Below, piece after piece: positions 36,316 to 44,524 of a DNA stretch of 64,000 nucleotides. Origin of the DNA: Cellulosimicrobium cellulans. Lineage in GTDB: Bacteria; Actinomycetota; Actinomycetes; Actinomycetales; Cellulomonadaceae. The DNA is taken from NCBI RefSeq assembly GCF_016921195.1, contig NZ_JAFGYF010000001.1, forward strand, positions 186,001-250,000, written 5' to 3'. The notes beneath the pieces are model-generated. The model searched no databases. It was not told the origin of the DNA and saw only the letters and a program-made list of their open reading frames with translations. Every line of letters begins with the position of its first letter. Position 1 is the stretch's first letter. A program made the position numbers and the translations under genes.

Positions 36316-37311
36316 CTACTGCGTCGCGACGAACACCTCGTCGGCGAACAGTCCGGGCGTCACGCGGATCAGACCGGCGTCGCCCGCGGGGACGGCGATG
36401 ACGACGTTGCCGGTCGTCGTGCCGCCGTTGTACAGCTCGTCGAGACCGAGCTCCGGCTCCGGCGGGACGGCGAACGAGTCGTACGAGGCGAGGACCTCGC
36501 CTGTGCTCGTGACGTAGTCGATGGTGACCTCCATCGCGAACCCCGACTCCTCGCCCGTGTACGTGATGGTCGCGTTGACCAGGGCGTAGGTGGATCCCTC
36601 CGGCGGCGCCTCGTTGAACTCGTTGGCGGCCATCACGGCATCGGTAGCGTCGAGCTGGACCGAGTTGATCGTGACGTCGAAGTCGTCGCCGCTCACGACC
36701 GTGCCCAGCGGGACCGGGTTCTCGCGGCTCCCGGCGTCGTCGGCGGCCTCCTCCTGCTCGGGTTCGGGCGCCTCGGCGGACTCCGTGCTCTCGCCGTCCG
36801 CTGCTGGCTCCTCGGAGTCGGGAGGGGAGACCGTGACGTCGGAGTCGCCGAACGCTTCGTCGACCGAGTCGCTCACGACCGTGAGGAATACGACGAACCC
36901 CACGACCGTCCCGACGACGGAGAGCACGAGCGCCGTGATGACCGGCCACTTCTTCCCTCGCAGGAAGAAGCCGACGATCGCGAGGACGAACGCGATGGGC
37001 AGCAGCACCCACCCGACGATGAGCGCGCCGGGGATGCACGCGAACACGAAGCCGAGCACGGCGACGGCGAGGGCGACCCAACCCAGCGGGTGCGGCTTCG
37101 TCGCGGGGGACTCCACCGCCACTTGCGGGGGATCGGAGAAGGGTGCCGCCCCGCCGGTCCCGCCGGGCGCCGTCCCGCCACCGGCCCCGCCCGGCGGCGA
37201 ACCCGCCGCGGGTGCGGTCTGCTCGGTCCAGGCCGAGCCGTCCCAGTAGCGGTTCGTGCCAGTCCCGTCGTCGTACCACCCCGGCGCCGGGGTACCCCCA
37301 CGTGTGCTCAT
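36316..37311 (-). CDS. DUF2510/DUF4352 membrane protein
   Basis: A 331-residue protein with three parts. The N-terminus has the DUF2510 motif PGWYDDGTGTNRYWDGSAWT. A Gly/Pro-rich linker leads to three hydrophobic segments from LGWVALAVAVLGFVFACIPG to VVGTVVGFVVFLTVVS. An acidic linker then leads to a DUF4352-like immunoglobulin-fold domain, from NPVPLGTVVSGDDFDVTI to IRVTPGLFADEVFVATQ. The last part probably faces outside. Such proteins are common in actinobacteria and of unknown function. The gene is flanked on both sides by arrays of the 21-bp repeat. Start ATG 37311 has GAAGG directly in front, closer than usual. Confidence 0.82.
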   Translation of the reverse strand: MSTRGGTPAPGWYDDGTGTNRYWDGSAWTEQTAPAAGSPPGGAGGGTAPGGTGGAAPFSDPPQVAVESPATKPHPLGWVALAVAVLGFVFACIPGALIVGWVLLPIAFVLAIVGFFLRGKKWPVITALVLSVVGTVVGFVVFLTVVSDSVDEAFGDSDVTVSPPDSEEPAADGESTESAEAPEPEQEEAADDAGSRENPVPLGTVVSGDDFDVTINSVQLDATDAVMAANEFNEAPPEGSTYALVNATITYTGEESGFAMEVTIDYVTSTGEVLASYDSFAVPPEPELGLDELYNGGTTTGNVVIAVPAGDAGLIRVTPGLFADEVFVATQ

Positions 37312-37384
37312 CCTTCGATGATCGGCACCTCGTCAGGTTCCGTCGCGTCGAGGCGCACTATTCACCCCTTCGGGGCCGGGCAGG

Positions 37385-37489
37385 CCGGGCGGACCCCGGC
37401 TCTACGTCGGCGGACCAGGGCTCTACTTCGGCGGAGTACGGTTCTCTCTCGGCGGAGCGGGGTTCTTTCTCCGCGGGATGCGGGTCAGG
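37385..37489 (-). repeat. Second array of the 21-bp repeat, beginning on the clpX stop codon
   Basis: Five units with an exact 21-bp period, read on the minus strand from 37489 to 37385. The best units show GTAGAGCC, two bases, GGTC and CGCCG. The first unit includes the clpX TGA stop (37485-37487) and is degenerate; later ones are cleaner. The consensus matches the array at 36228-36311, and in both cases the array runs in the direction of the gene whose stop it contains. Confidence 0.8.
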
Positions 37490-38837
37490 CGGACTTCTCG
37501 CGGGGGGTGCGGGTGCGCGCGGTCGCGGTGCGCGGCACGATCGTGGGGTTGACGTTGTCCAGCACGACCTCGCGCGTGATCACGACCCGCTCCACGTCAT
37601 CACGCGAGGGCACGTCGAACATCACCTGCTGCAACACCTCCTCCATGATCGCCCGCAAACCCCGCGCCCCCGTCCCGCGCAACAACGCCTGCTCCGCGAC
37701 CGCCTCCACCGCCCCCTCGGTGAACTCCAGCTCCACCCCGTCGATCGCGAACATCCGCTGATACTGCTTCACCAACGCATTCCGCGGCTGCGTCAGGATC
37801 CGCACCAACGCCTCACGATCCAACGCCGCCACCGACGCGATCACCGGCAACCGCCCGATGAACTCCGGGATCAACCCGAACCGGTGCAGATCCTCCGGCC
37901 GCACCTGCGCGAACAGATCCTCCCCCGCACCCGTCTCGATCGGCGCACCAAAACCCACACCCCGCTTACGCGCCCGCGCCGCCACGATGTCGTCCAACCC
38001 CGCAAACGCCCCCGCCACGATGAACAACACGTTCGACGTGTCCACCTGGATGAACTCCTGATGCGGATGCTTACGACCACCCTGCGGCGGCACCGACGCG
38101 CTCGTGCCCTCGATGATCTTCAACAACGCCTGCTGCACACCCTCACCCGACACATCCCGCGTGATCGACGGGTTCTCCGCCTTCCGAGCCACCTTGTCGA
38201 TCTCGTCGATGTAGATGATGCCCGTCTCAGCCTTCTTCACGTCGAAGTCCGCCGCCTGCACCAGCTTCAACAGAATGTTCTCCACGTCCTCACCGACATA
38301 CCCCGCCTCGGTGAGCGCCGTCGCGTCCGCGATCGCAAAAGGCACGTTCAACATCCGCGCCAACGTCTGCGCCAGATACGTCTTCCCCGTCCCCGTCGGA
38401 CCGATCAACAAGATGTTCGACTTCGCCAGCTCCACGTAGTCCGGGTCGTCGGTCGCGAGGCCCTCGCCCGCCTCCTCGGCGGCCGCCGCGGCGCGCACGC
38501 GCTTGTAGTGGTTGTGCACGGCCACGGCGAGCGCGCGCTTGGCGCCGTCCTGGCCTACGACGTAGCGGCTGAGGTGCGCGAAGATCTCGTGCGGCGTCGG
38601 CAGCGGGCCGTCACCGGTCACGACGTCCTGCGACGCGTTCTCGGCCTCGCGGTCCTCCTCGACCATCTCGAGGCACAGCGCCACGCACTCGTCGCAGATG
38701 AACACGCCCGCGGGCCCGGCGATGAGCCGCTTCACCTGACGCTGGGACTTTCCGCAGAACGAGCACGTGAGCGCGTCTGCCGCGCGCGGACCGCGCTGCC
38801 CGCGCGTGCCGTCGCCGGTGCCGTCGGAGCGTGCCAC
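37485..38837 (-). CDS. clpX: ATP-dependent Clp protease ATP-binding subunit ClpX
   Basis: A 450-residue AAA+ unfoldase that feeds proteins to ClpP. The N-terminal zinc-binding domain has C25, C28, C48 and C51 in CSFCGKS and FICDEC. Walker A is GPTGTGKT (146-153), Walker B is in [11 protein letters not shown], and the C-terminal sensor-2 region contains [14 protein letters not shown] 38837 has TGGAGG at the right distance and matches the family N-terminus. An oddity: residues from about 141 to 412 use TTG, GTG, GCG, GGG and GGT codons heavily, while both ends use the C-ending codons typical of this genome. This looks like a mosaic allele. No clpP is in the window. Confidence 0.97.
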   Translation of the reverse strand: MARSDGTGDGTRGQRGPRAADALTCSFCGKSQRQVKRLIAGPAGVFICDECVALCLEMVEEDREAENASQDVVTGDGPLPTPHEIFAHLSRYVVGQDGAKRALAVAVHNHYKRVRAAAAAEEAGEGLATDDPDYVELAKSNILLIGPTGTGKTYLAQTLARMLNVPFAIADATALTEAGYVGEDVENILLKLVQAADFDVKKAETGIIYIDEIDKVARKAENPSITRDVSGEGVQQALLKIIEGTSASVPPQGGRKHPHQEFIQVDTSNVLFIVAGAFAGLDDIVAARARKRGVGFGAPIETGAGEDLFAQVRPEDLHRFGLIPEFIGRLPVIASVAALDREALVRILTQPRNALVKQYQRMFAIDGVELEFTEGAVEAVAEQALLRGTGARGLRAIMEEVLQQVMFDVPSRDDVERVVITREVVLDNVNPTIVPRTATARTRTPREKSA

Positions 38838-39017
38838 CGTGTGCCTCCAGTCCAGTCGGTTGCGGCCGATCGTAGCCTCCGCCCACGACACGTCGGAGTG
38901 CCCACCCGCCCCGAGGCGTGCCGGGTCACCCGGCGGAGGCGTCCTCGACGTGCCGGGGCCCGCGGCGTGCCGCGCCAGGAGCGGGAGCCGGCTCGCGGCG
39001 CGGAAGGCGTCGGGCCG

Positions 39018-39034
39018 GCCCGGCAGGGCCGGGC
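39018..39034 (-). terminator. Hairpin after the PadR-linked membrane gene
   Basis: GCCCGGC and GCCGGGC form a perfect 7-bp stem with a three-base loop, inside a longer imperfect GC-rich palindrome at 39012-39040. It is just downstream (minus strand) of the gene ending at 39046. Confidence 0.5.
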
Positions 39035-39045
39035 GGCCGGTCAGC

Positions 39046-39993
39046 CTAGGCGCGGCGACCGCGCAGGGCCTTGACCCACACGTCCACGACGTCCCACGCC
39101 GCGATGACCAGGGTCATCGCGATGATCCCGTTCGAGAGCCACGTGAGCGAGTCGCCGCCGGAGGCCTCGAGGAACGCGGGGTTGACGAGGCGGTCGGTGC
39201 TCGCGAGCCACACGATCGCGCCGGCGAACAGGACGCCCGTGACGGTGTTGACGACGGCGAGTCCGACGGTCCACCGGCCCCGGACGTACGTGACGATCGT
39301 GAGCACGATCTCGGCCGCGACGATCGCGAGGAGCGCCCCGGTCCACAGCGGCCACAGGTCCGGGTGCAGGACCGGGATCACGTCGCCGTCGGCACCCCGG
39401 AACCATGCGATCGAGGGCTGGAGCAGGAGCGCGGCGGCGACCAGGACGAGCAGGCCGACGGAGACCACCGTGTCGACGAGCGAGATCTCGCGCGGCGCCC
39501 GTTCGGCGGGGAGGCGGTCGACCGTCCACGGGCCGGTGAGCTCGTCCCTGCTCCGCGGGGTGCCGTAGCGCTCGAGCACGACGAAGACGAGCGTCGTCCA
39601 GAACGCGATCTGCAGGGCGACGGACGCGGTCGTCCAGATGCCGCTCCAGATGGCCGACCCGGCGGTGGCGCCGTCGACGAGGTCGGTGACGAGCACGATG
39701 GCCCCCGGGACGAGACTGACCCAGAGCAGCATCTTGAGGAGGCGCAGCCAGTCGAGGTAGAGCGCCGGGCCGATGAGGTAGAGCGGGCGGCCGGCGAGGT
39801 CGGCGGCGAGGCGGTCGGGGTCGCCGAGGTCGTTGAGGACGTCGGTCTCGGCCCGCGCCGGGTCGGTGCCGGCCTCGACCTTGGCCTCGACGGCGTCGGC
39901 GACGGACGCGCGCAGCTCCTGCTCGAGGTCGGCGTGCTGGTCCGCGGGGACACGGCGCAGCGTGGCGGCGACGTAGCGGTCGGTGAGCGTCAT
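39046..39993 (-). CDS. PadR-coupled integral membrane protein (permease-prefix/DUF1700-like N-terminus)
   Basis: A 315-residue membrane protein. The first 75 residues ([20 protein letters not shown] then [15 protein letters not shown] and [13 protein letters not shown]) match the small helical prefix domain found in proteins encoded beside PadR regulators. About six membrane segments follow, including [40 protein letters not shown] and [17 protein letters not shown]. Function is unknown; the context suggests an output of the PadR regulator that precedes it. Its ATG overlaps the padR stop (ATGA). Confidence 0.82.
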   Translation of the reverse strand: MTLTDRYVAATLRRVPADQHADLEQELRASVADAVEAKVEAGTDPARAETDVLNDLGDPDRLAADLAGRPLYLIGPALYLDWLRLLKMLLWVSLVPGAIVLVTDLVDGATAGSAIWSGIWTTASVALQIAFWTTLVFVVLERYGTPRSRDELTGPWTVDRLPAERAPREISLVDTVVSVGLLVLVAAALLLQPSIAWFRGADGDVIPVLHPDLWPLWTGALLAIVAAEIVLTIVTYVRGRWTVGLAVVNTVTGVLFAGAIVWLASTDRLVNPAFLEASGGDSLTWLSNGIIAMTLVIAAWDVVDVWVKALRGRRA

Positions 39994-40334
39994 GACGTGC
40001 CTTCCTGGGAGTCGATGGTCTGGAGGCTCCGCGCGATGGCGAGCCACTCGTCGAGCAGGTCGCGGGCGAAGCGCTCGCCCGCGGGGGAGGTCCGGTAGAA
40101 CTTGCGCGGTCGCGCCTCGTCGGTGTTCCACTCGCTCACGAGCAGGCCCTGCTTCTCGAGCCGGCGCAGGAGCGGGTAGAGCGTGTTGGCGTCGACGGGG
40201 ACGCCCGCCGCGGCGAGCGCCTCGAGGAGCCCGTAGCCGTAGCCGGGCGTGCGCAGCAGCAGGAGGCTCGCGACGACGACGGAGCCGCGACGCACCTCCT
40301 GGCTGTGCCCGGCGAAGATCTCGGGATCGGTCAT
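39990..40334 (-). CDS. PadR-family transcriptional regulator
   Basis: A 114-residue winged-helix repressor: LLLLRTPGYGYGLLEALA, then NTLYPLLRRLEKQGLLVSEW (recognition helix and wing) and the short dimerisation helix DLLDEWLAIARSL. PadR proteins typically repress their own operon and respond to a small ligand. It is coupled by a four-base overlap to the membrane protein gene, and an ACAC-4-GTGT palindrome lies just ahead of its start codon, a likely autoregulatory site. Confidence 0.9.
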   Translation of the reverse strand: MTDPEIFAGHSQEVRRGSVVVASLLLLRTPGYGYGLLEALAAAGVPVDANTLYPLLRRLEKQGLLVSEWNTDEARPRKFYRTSPAGERFARDLLDEWLAIARSLQTIDSQEGTS

Positions 40335-40339
40335 GCCTC

Positions 40340-40351
40340 ACACCATAGTGT
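40340..40351. promoter_or_regulatory. Candidate PadR operator
   Basis: ACACCATAGTGT is an inverted repeat with 4-bp half-sites (ACAC/GTGT), five bases upstream of the padR start codon. PadR operators are short dyads at this kind of position. Binding is an inference. Confidence 0.45.
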
Positions 40352-40402
40352 GTGTCGCACAGCATGCGCAAGAGACACATCATCGTGCCGAGGCGAGGGC
40401 GC

Positions 40403-40420
40403 TAGACTGGAACGGTTCCA
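40403..40420 (+). promoter_or_regulatory. Promoter -10 with overlapping palindromic operator for the DtxR-like gene
   Basis: TAGACT (40403-40408) is a good -10 element, and a perfect 13-bp palindrome TGGAACGGTTCCA (40408-40420) covers the expected transcription start. Such a placement would block RNA polymerase when occupied. The palindrome does not look like the classic DtxR/IdeR iron box, so the binding protein is uncertain. Confidence 0.5.
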
Positions 40421-40455
40421 GAGAAGAGTGCGTCGTACCTGCCGCGGGAGGCCGA

Positions 40456-41166
40456 GTGACCGACCTGATCGACACCACCGAGATGTACCTGAAGTCGATC
40501 TACGAGCTGCAGGAGGAGGGGATCCCCCCGCTGCGCGCGCGGATCGCCGAGCGGCTGGGTCACTCGGGGCCGACCGTCTCGCAGACCGTGGCGCGCATGG
40601 AGCGCGACGGTCTCGTCGTCGTCGGCGGCGACCGTCAGCTCGAGCTCACGCCGCTCGGGCAGCAGACGGCGGTCCGCGTGATGCGCAAGCACCGCCTCGC
40701 CGAGCGGCTGCTCACCGACGTCATCAAGCTCGACTGGGAGCAGGTGCACACCGAGGCCTGCCGCTGGGAGCACGTGATGAGCGACCTCGTCGAGCAGCGC
40801 CTCGTCGGGCTCCTCGACCACCCCGCGCACGACCCCTACGGCAACCCGATCCCCGGGCTGCGCGAACTGGGCGAGGACTTGCCGGAGGTCGAGTACCTCG
40901 ACGGCGTCGTGTCCCTGCCGGCGCACCTCGCCGCACGCGGAGCGACGGCCGGAGCCGAGGTGCGGGTCGTCCTGCAGCGCATCGCCGAGCCGGTCCAGGT
41001 CGACGTCGAGCTCCTCGCGCGCTTCGCCGAGGCGGGCGTCTTCCCGCGCCAGACCCTCGTCGTCGCCGTGAACGCCGGCGTGGTCACGGTCTCGGCCGAC
41101 GGCGCGGAGACCGTCCTCGACCTGCCCGACGACGTCGCGCGGCACCTCTTCGTGACCGCGGACTGA
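40456..41166 (+). CDS. DtxR/IdeR-family metal-dependent transcriptional regulator
   Basis: A 236-residue metalloregulator. The N-terminal winged helix (DTTEMYLKSIYELQEEG, then GHSGPTVSQTVARMERDGLV) is followed by a dimerisation domain with the metal ligands in VHTEACRWEHVMSD, which keeps the Cys, Glu and His of the primary site and the ancillary His/Glu pair of DtxR. A C-terminal SH3-like domain spans the last 75 residues. It should sense Fe2+ or Mn2+ and control metal uptake and storage. GTG 40456 has GGGAGG upstream. It is convergent with sodA, sharing a strong bidirectional hairpin; metal and superoxide functions side by side are biologically sensible. Confidence 0.92.
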   Translation: MTDLIDTTEMYLKSIYELQEEGIPPLRARIAERLGHSGPTVSQTVARMERDGLVVVGGDRQLELTPLGQQTAVRVMRKHRLAERLLTDVIKLDWEQVHTEACRWEHVMSDLVEQRLVGLLDHPAHDPYGNPIPGLRELGEDLPEVEYLDGVVSLPAHLAARGATAGAEVRVVLQRIAEPVQVDVELLARFAEAGVFPRQTLVVAVNAGVVTVSADGAETVLDLPDDVARHLFVTAD

Positions 41167-41197
41167 GCCTGGCGCGGCGCGGGTGAGCCGGTCGAGA

Positions 41198-41242
41198 ACG
41201 AGGTCGGTCCCGTCATCCGGTGGATGACGGGACCGACCTCGT
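41198..41242. terminator. Bidirectional hairpin between dtxR-like gene and sodA
   Basis: A perfect 21-bp stem (41198-41218 with 41222-41242) and a three-base loop (GGT), midway between the two convergent genes. This is the strongest hairpin I found in the window. It would stop transcription from both sides. Confidence 0.8.
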
Positions 41243-41283
41243 CGTGGTGGGGGAGCAGGCTGGTGCTCGCCCGCGGGTCGTCG

Positions 41284-41910
41284 TCAGGCGGGGACGATGA
41301 GCCCGGCGGTCTGGGTCTTGGCGCGCTGGAGGCGGGCCTCGGCGTCGGACCAGTTGACGAGGTTCCACCAGGCGGTGACGTAGTCGGCGCGCACGTTCTG
41401 GTAGTCGAGGTAGTAGGCGTGCTCCCAGACGTCGAGCAGGACGATCGGGGTCAGGCCGAGGGTGAGGTTGCCCTGCTGGTCGTAGAGCTGGACGGTGACG
41501 AGCTTGGAGCCGATGGAGTCCCAGGCGAGGATGGCCCAGCCCGAGCCCTGGACGCCGGCGGCGACGGCGGCGAACTGCTTCTTGAAGGCGTCGAAGGAGC
41601 CGAAGTGCTCGTCGATCGCGGCGCCGATCTCGCCGGTGGGCTCGCCGCCGCCCTCGGGGGAGAGGTTGGTCCAGAAGGCGGAGTGGTTGACGTGGCCGCC
41701 GAGGTTGAACGCGAGGTTCTTCTCGTGCAGGTTGATCGCGGCGAAGTCACCGCTCTCGCGGGCCTCGGCGAGCTTCTCCAGGGCGGTGTTCGCGCCGGTG
41801 ACGTAGGCCTGGTGGTGCTTGGAGTGGTGCAGCTCCATGATCCGCCCGGAGATGTGCGGCTCGAGCGCACCGTAGTCGTAGGACAGCTCGGGGAGAGTGT
41901 AGACAGGCAT
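41284..41910 (-). CDS. sodA: Superoxide dismutase (Mn/Fe type)
   Basis: A 208-residue cytoplasmic superoxide dismutase. Metal ligands are visible: the His in [12 protein letters not shown], the His in [10 protein letters not shown], and the Asp and His in [11 protein letters not shown]. The [10 protein letters not shown] stretch and overall length are standard. Mn preference is likely in this group but is not proven by sequence. The ATG at 41910 begins [13 protein letters not shown], the normal family start. Upstream, a palindrome sits within an abnormally long promoter spacer, the signature of MerR-family activation. Confidence 0.96.
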   Translation of the reverse strand: MPVYTLPELSYDYGALEPHISGRIMELHHSKHHQAYVTGANTALEKLAEARESGDFAAINLHEKNLAFNLGGHVNHSAFWTNLSPEGGGEPTGEIGAAIDEHFGSFDAFKKQFAAVAAGVQGSGWAILAWDSIGSKLVTVQLYDQQGNLTLGLTPIVLLDVWEHAYYLDYQNVRADYVTAWWNLVNWSDAEARLQRAKTQTAGLIVPA

Positions 41911-41943
41911 GGTTCCTCAGGTTCCTTCCGTCGGTATGCAGCC

Positions 41944-41974
41944 ACGCTAGGACCTCGACCACGGTTGAGGTCAA
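41944..41974 (-). promoter_or_regulatory. MerR/SoxR-type promoter of sodA
   Basis: On the minus strand, TTGACC (41974-41969) and TAGCGT (41949-41944) form -35 and -10 elements separated by 19 bp. A nearly perfect palindrome at 41951-41972, with half-sites GACCTCGACC and GGTTGAGGTC (one mismatch), fills the spacer. A 19-bp spacer with a dyad between the hexamers is the known layout of MerR-family activated promoters. No merR or soxR gene is in the window. Confidence 0.6.
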
Positions 41975-42107
41975 GGTGGGCGCACTGTGATCTTGCAAGT
42001 CGGACGTGCGGTCCCGCTCGGTGAACGGTCCCGGGGGCGGCGCGACGACGGCCTGACGGGGCCGTCCGGGAATACCCGGCCGCGTCGTCGTCGGGCACGA
42101 TGGACGG

Positions 42108-42545
42108 GTGCCCGACGACGCCCGCCCCGGCCTGCGCGTGACGACCACCCTGGTCGTCCCCGAGGCAGAGCTGTCGTGGCGGTTCTCGCGCTCGTCCGGG
42201 CCGGGCGGGCAGGGCGTCGACACGACGGACTCGCGCGTCGAGCTGTCGTGGGACGTCGCGCGATCGGCGGTGCTCACGGAGTCCCAGCGCGCACGCGTGC
42301 TGGACCGTCTGGGCCGGCGGGTCGTGGACGGTGTCGTCACGGTCGTGGCGTCCGAGCACCGGGAGCAGCGGCGCAACCGGGACGCTGCGCGGACGCGGCT
42401 CGCCGCCCTGCTGGCCGACGCCGTCGCCCCGCCCGGGCCGCCGCGTCGCGCGACCCGGCCGACGCGGGGGTCGGTCGAGCGGCGGATCGCCGCCAAGAAG
42501 CGGCGGACGGACGTCAAGCGCCTGCGTCGCCCACCGCAGGACTGA
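42108..42545 (+). CDS. arfB: Alternative ribosome-rescue factor ArfB (peptidyl-tRNA hydrolase)
   Basis: A 145-residue release factor-like protein with the catalytic GGQ motif at residues 33-35 in SSGPGGQGVDTTDS. It has a basic C-terminal tail (VERRIAAKKRRTDVKR) that enters the mRNA channel of stalled ribosomes. It hydrolyses peptidyl-tRNA on non-stop ribosomes. Starts at GTG 42108 with no clear ribosome-binding site. It is divergent from sodA. Confidence 0.92.
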   Translation: MPDDARPGLRVTTTLVVPEAELSWRFSRSSGPGGQGVDTTDSRVELSWDVARSAVLTESQRARVLDRLGRRVVDGVVTVVASEHREQRRNRDAARTRLAALLADAVAPPGPPRRATRPTRGSVERRIAAKKRRTDVKRLRRPPQD

Positions 42546-42581
42546 CGTCAGCTCGACGCCGTGTTCGGCGGGGGTGCGGGG

Positions 42582-43211
42582 TCAGAGGCGGCGTGCCAGG
42601 TGCGGGTAGTCGACCACCAGGCCGTCGGCGTCGACCGTGAGGTCCGCGGTGAAGTCGCGCGTCGCGCTCGTGTACGTGACGACGCCCTGACCGGTCGCGG
42701 GGTCGAGCGGCTCGCGCGCGGCGTAGACCTGGTCGCTGCGCAGGACCGCCAGGGACGGCAGGTCGACCCAGGCCATGACCAGGCGCGTCTCGTCCGGCGG
42801 CGGGCGGTCGCCGAGAAGCCCGAGCCGCAGGATCGGCATCGTGTTGGTGACCGGGCACAGCGCGACGTCGCAGTCCAGCGCGTCGTCGAGCGAGGCCGGG
42901 TCGGCGATCCCCGGTGCGGCGAGGCCCGACGGCGGCGTCCCCGACTCGCGCACGTCGGCGCGCCACGCGCCGTCGGGCGTCCGGACCAGGTCGAGGTGGC
43001 GCGACCACCCGAGCCCGCGCACCGAGACGTCGAGGTGCTCGGTCACCCAGCCGGGACCGGTGCGCAGCGCCCACGCGGTCGCGTACGACGTCGCGCGCGA
43101 CGTGCCCAGCGCCGCCAGCCGGTCGTCGCGCACGGCGACGGTCGCGGCCTCCAGGCGGTCCGGGTCGTCGTCCCAGCCGGTCCATGCGACGTGCCTCGTC
43201 GATGCGCTCAC
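42582..43211 (-). CDS. Putative glycolipid-binding family protein (DUF1089)
   Basis: A 209-residue protein matching the 'putative glycolipid-binding' family, whose fold resembles lipoprotein localisation factors. Characteristic segments: VAWTGWDDDPDRLEAATV near the start, WALRTGPGWVTEHLDVSV, and the closing TYTSATRDFTADLTVDADGL and VVDYPHLARR. The protein lacks a signal peptide. Cellular role unknown. GTG start at 43211; it is convergent with arfB. Confidence 0.85.
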   Translation of the reverse strand: MSASTRHVAWTGWDDDPDRLEAATVAVRDDRLAALGTSRATSYATAWALRTGPGWVTEHLDVSVRGLGWSRHLDLVRTPDGAWRADVRESGTPPSGLAAPGIADPASLDDALDCDVALCPVTNTMPILRLGLLGDRPPPDETRLVMAWVDLPSLAVLRSDQVYAAREPLDPATGQGVVTYTSATRDFTADLTVDADGLVVDYPHLARRL

Positions 43212-43273
43212 GCGGGCCAGTCTCGGGCGAAAAGGCGATGCCCGCGCGGCGGAGGCGTGACAAGGTCGCGCCC

Positions 43274-43693
43274 ATGACCTCTCGTATCTCCCACACCACG
43301 TTCGACGCGCGCGACTCCTACGCGCAGTCCGTCTTCTGGGCCCAGGTCCTCGGGTACACCGACGTGCCCGGCGACCCCAACCTCCCCGGTCACGAGGAGT
43401 GCATGATCATCCCGCCCGCCGACGCGACGACGCCTGCCGAGAGCCGCGGCCACGTCCTGTTCGTCGAGGTGCCCGACGACAAGGAGCTGAAGAACCGCGT
43501 CCACCTCGACCTGCGGCCCACCGACCGCACGCGCGAGGAGGAGGTCGAGCGCGTGCTCGCTCTCGGCGCGACGCAGGTCGCGGACCGGCGCACGCCCGAC
43601 GGCGGTGGCTGGGTCGTGCTCGCCGACCCGGAGGGCAACGAGTTCTGCATCCTGCGCAGCGACGCGGAGCTCGCGGCGGCGGCCGCGCGTTAG
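43274..43693 (+). CDS. VOC-family (glyoxalase-fold) protein
   Basis: A 139-residue VOC superfamily protein: ISHTTFDARDSYAQSVFWAQ opens the first module, RVHLDLRPTDRTREEEVERV the second, and VLADPEGNEFCILRSD closes it. It is distinct from the VOC protein at 33751. Substrate unknown. ATG 43274 begins at the normal family start. Its stop overlaps by four bases the stop of the convergent LuxR-type regulator. Confidence 0.85.
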   Translation: MTSRISHTTFDARDSYAQSVFWAQVLGYTDVPGDPNLPGHEECMIIPPADATTPAESRGHVLFVEVPDDKELKNRVHLDLRPTDRTREEEVERVLALGATQVADRRTPDGGGWVVLADPEGNEFCILRSDAELAAAAAR

Positions 43694-44292
43694 CGGTCGG
43701 TCATCCGGATCCAGCCGCGCTGGGCGGCGCGGACGCCGGCCTCGAACCGGCTCGTCGCGCCGAGCCGCCCCATGAGCCCGGCGGCGTGACGCCGGACGGT
43801 CCGCGGCGAGACCCCGAGTCGCGCGGCGACCGCGGTGTCGGTCTTGCCCTCGGCGAGGAGCCGCAGCAGCGTGTCCTCGCTCGGGGCGAGCGCGTCGTCG
43901 GCGGCCCGCGCCCGGTCCCACTCGGACTCGGCGAGGGCCCGCAGCGCGAGGACCGCGACCCGGTCGGTCACGGCGCGCGTGCGGTCCGGCCGCGCGACGA
44001 GGACGACCGTGTCGTCGAGGGCGACGAGCGACAGAGGCAGCGCCGGTGCCACGCGGTGGTCGACGGCGGGCGCCCCGGCACCGGGGGCCCCGTCGCGGGA
44101 CGGCACAGGCGGCTCGAGTGCCACGACCCGCACCCGGGCGTCGGGCCGGGCCCTCTCGCGCACCCGGGCCCACAGGGGCTCCGCGTCCGGGCCGCCGTCG
44201 TCGAGCACGAGGACGTCGCGCGCACGGCGCAGCGCGACGGCCCGCGCCGAGCGCCTGGCGCCGAGGACCGGGTCTCGCTCCGACGACGTCAC
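43690..44292 (-). CDS. Small LuxR-type regulator divergent from the biosynthetic operon
   Basis: A 200-residue regulator. The N-terminal 130 residues have a receiver-like alternation (DVLVLDDGGPDAEPLWARVR, VALDDTVVLVARPD) but not a full set of phosphorylation residues, so it may be an atypical receiver. The C-terminus is a LuxR/GerE helix-turn-helix: LLRLLAEGKTDTAVAARLGV and SPRTVRRHAAGLMGRLG. GTG 44292 is chosen as the codon just before this coherent region; the frame is open further upstream. It lies divergently 232 bases from the fatty-acyl-AMP ligase gene and is the natural candidate to control the 44.5-60.4 kb operon. Confidence 0.75.
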   Translation of the reverse strand: MTSSERDPVLGARRSARAVALRRARDVLVLDDGGPDAEPLWARVRERARPDARVRVVALEPPVPSRDGAPGAGAPAVDHRVAPALPLSLVALDDTVVLVARPDRTRAVTDRVAVLALRALAESEWDRARAADDALAPSEDTLLRLLAEGKTDTAVAARLGVSPRTVRRHAAGLMGRLGATSRFEAGVRAAQRGWIRMTDR

Positions 44293-44383
44293 GCGGCGTG
44301 ACTCTAGTCGAGCCCCCGTGCGGCGCTCGCCGGCCGTCCCGGCGGTCGGACCGATGTGACGAACGGGGAGGCCAACGGGCATT

Positions 44384-44399
44384 TGTCCGCTTCCGGACA
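44384..44399. promoter_or_regulatory. Inverted repeat upstream of the biosynthetic operon
   Basis: TGTCCG-CTTC-CGGACA, a perfect dyad with 6-bp arms, followed by an unusually AT-rich stretch (GGATTTGTTTACACC) near 44404-44418. It lies between the divergent LuxR-type regulator and the first biosynthetic gene. It is a strong candidate operator; the regulator binding it is an inference. Confidence 0.5.
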
Positions 44400-44524
44400 C
44401 GTCGGATTTGTTTACACCGCGGCCGACCGCTGCCAGGCTTCCCCCGGATCGCCGGGTCCGGCTTCGTGCTGCCCGGCATCCTCCGCGCCGGGACGGTCCC
44501 GGCGGCGGTGACGGAGGGGGCCAC

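Noticed and set aside
36228-37489. 21-bp arrays as a CRISPR locus
   Set aside because: Units are directly adjacent with no spacers, and no cas genes are present.
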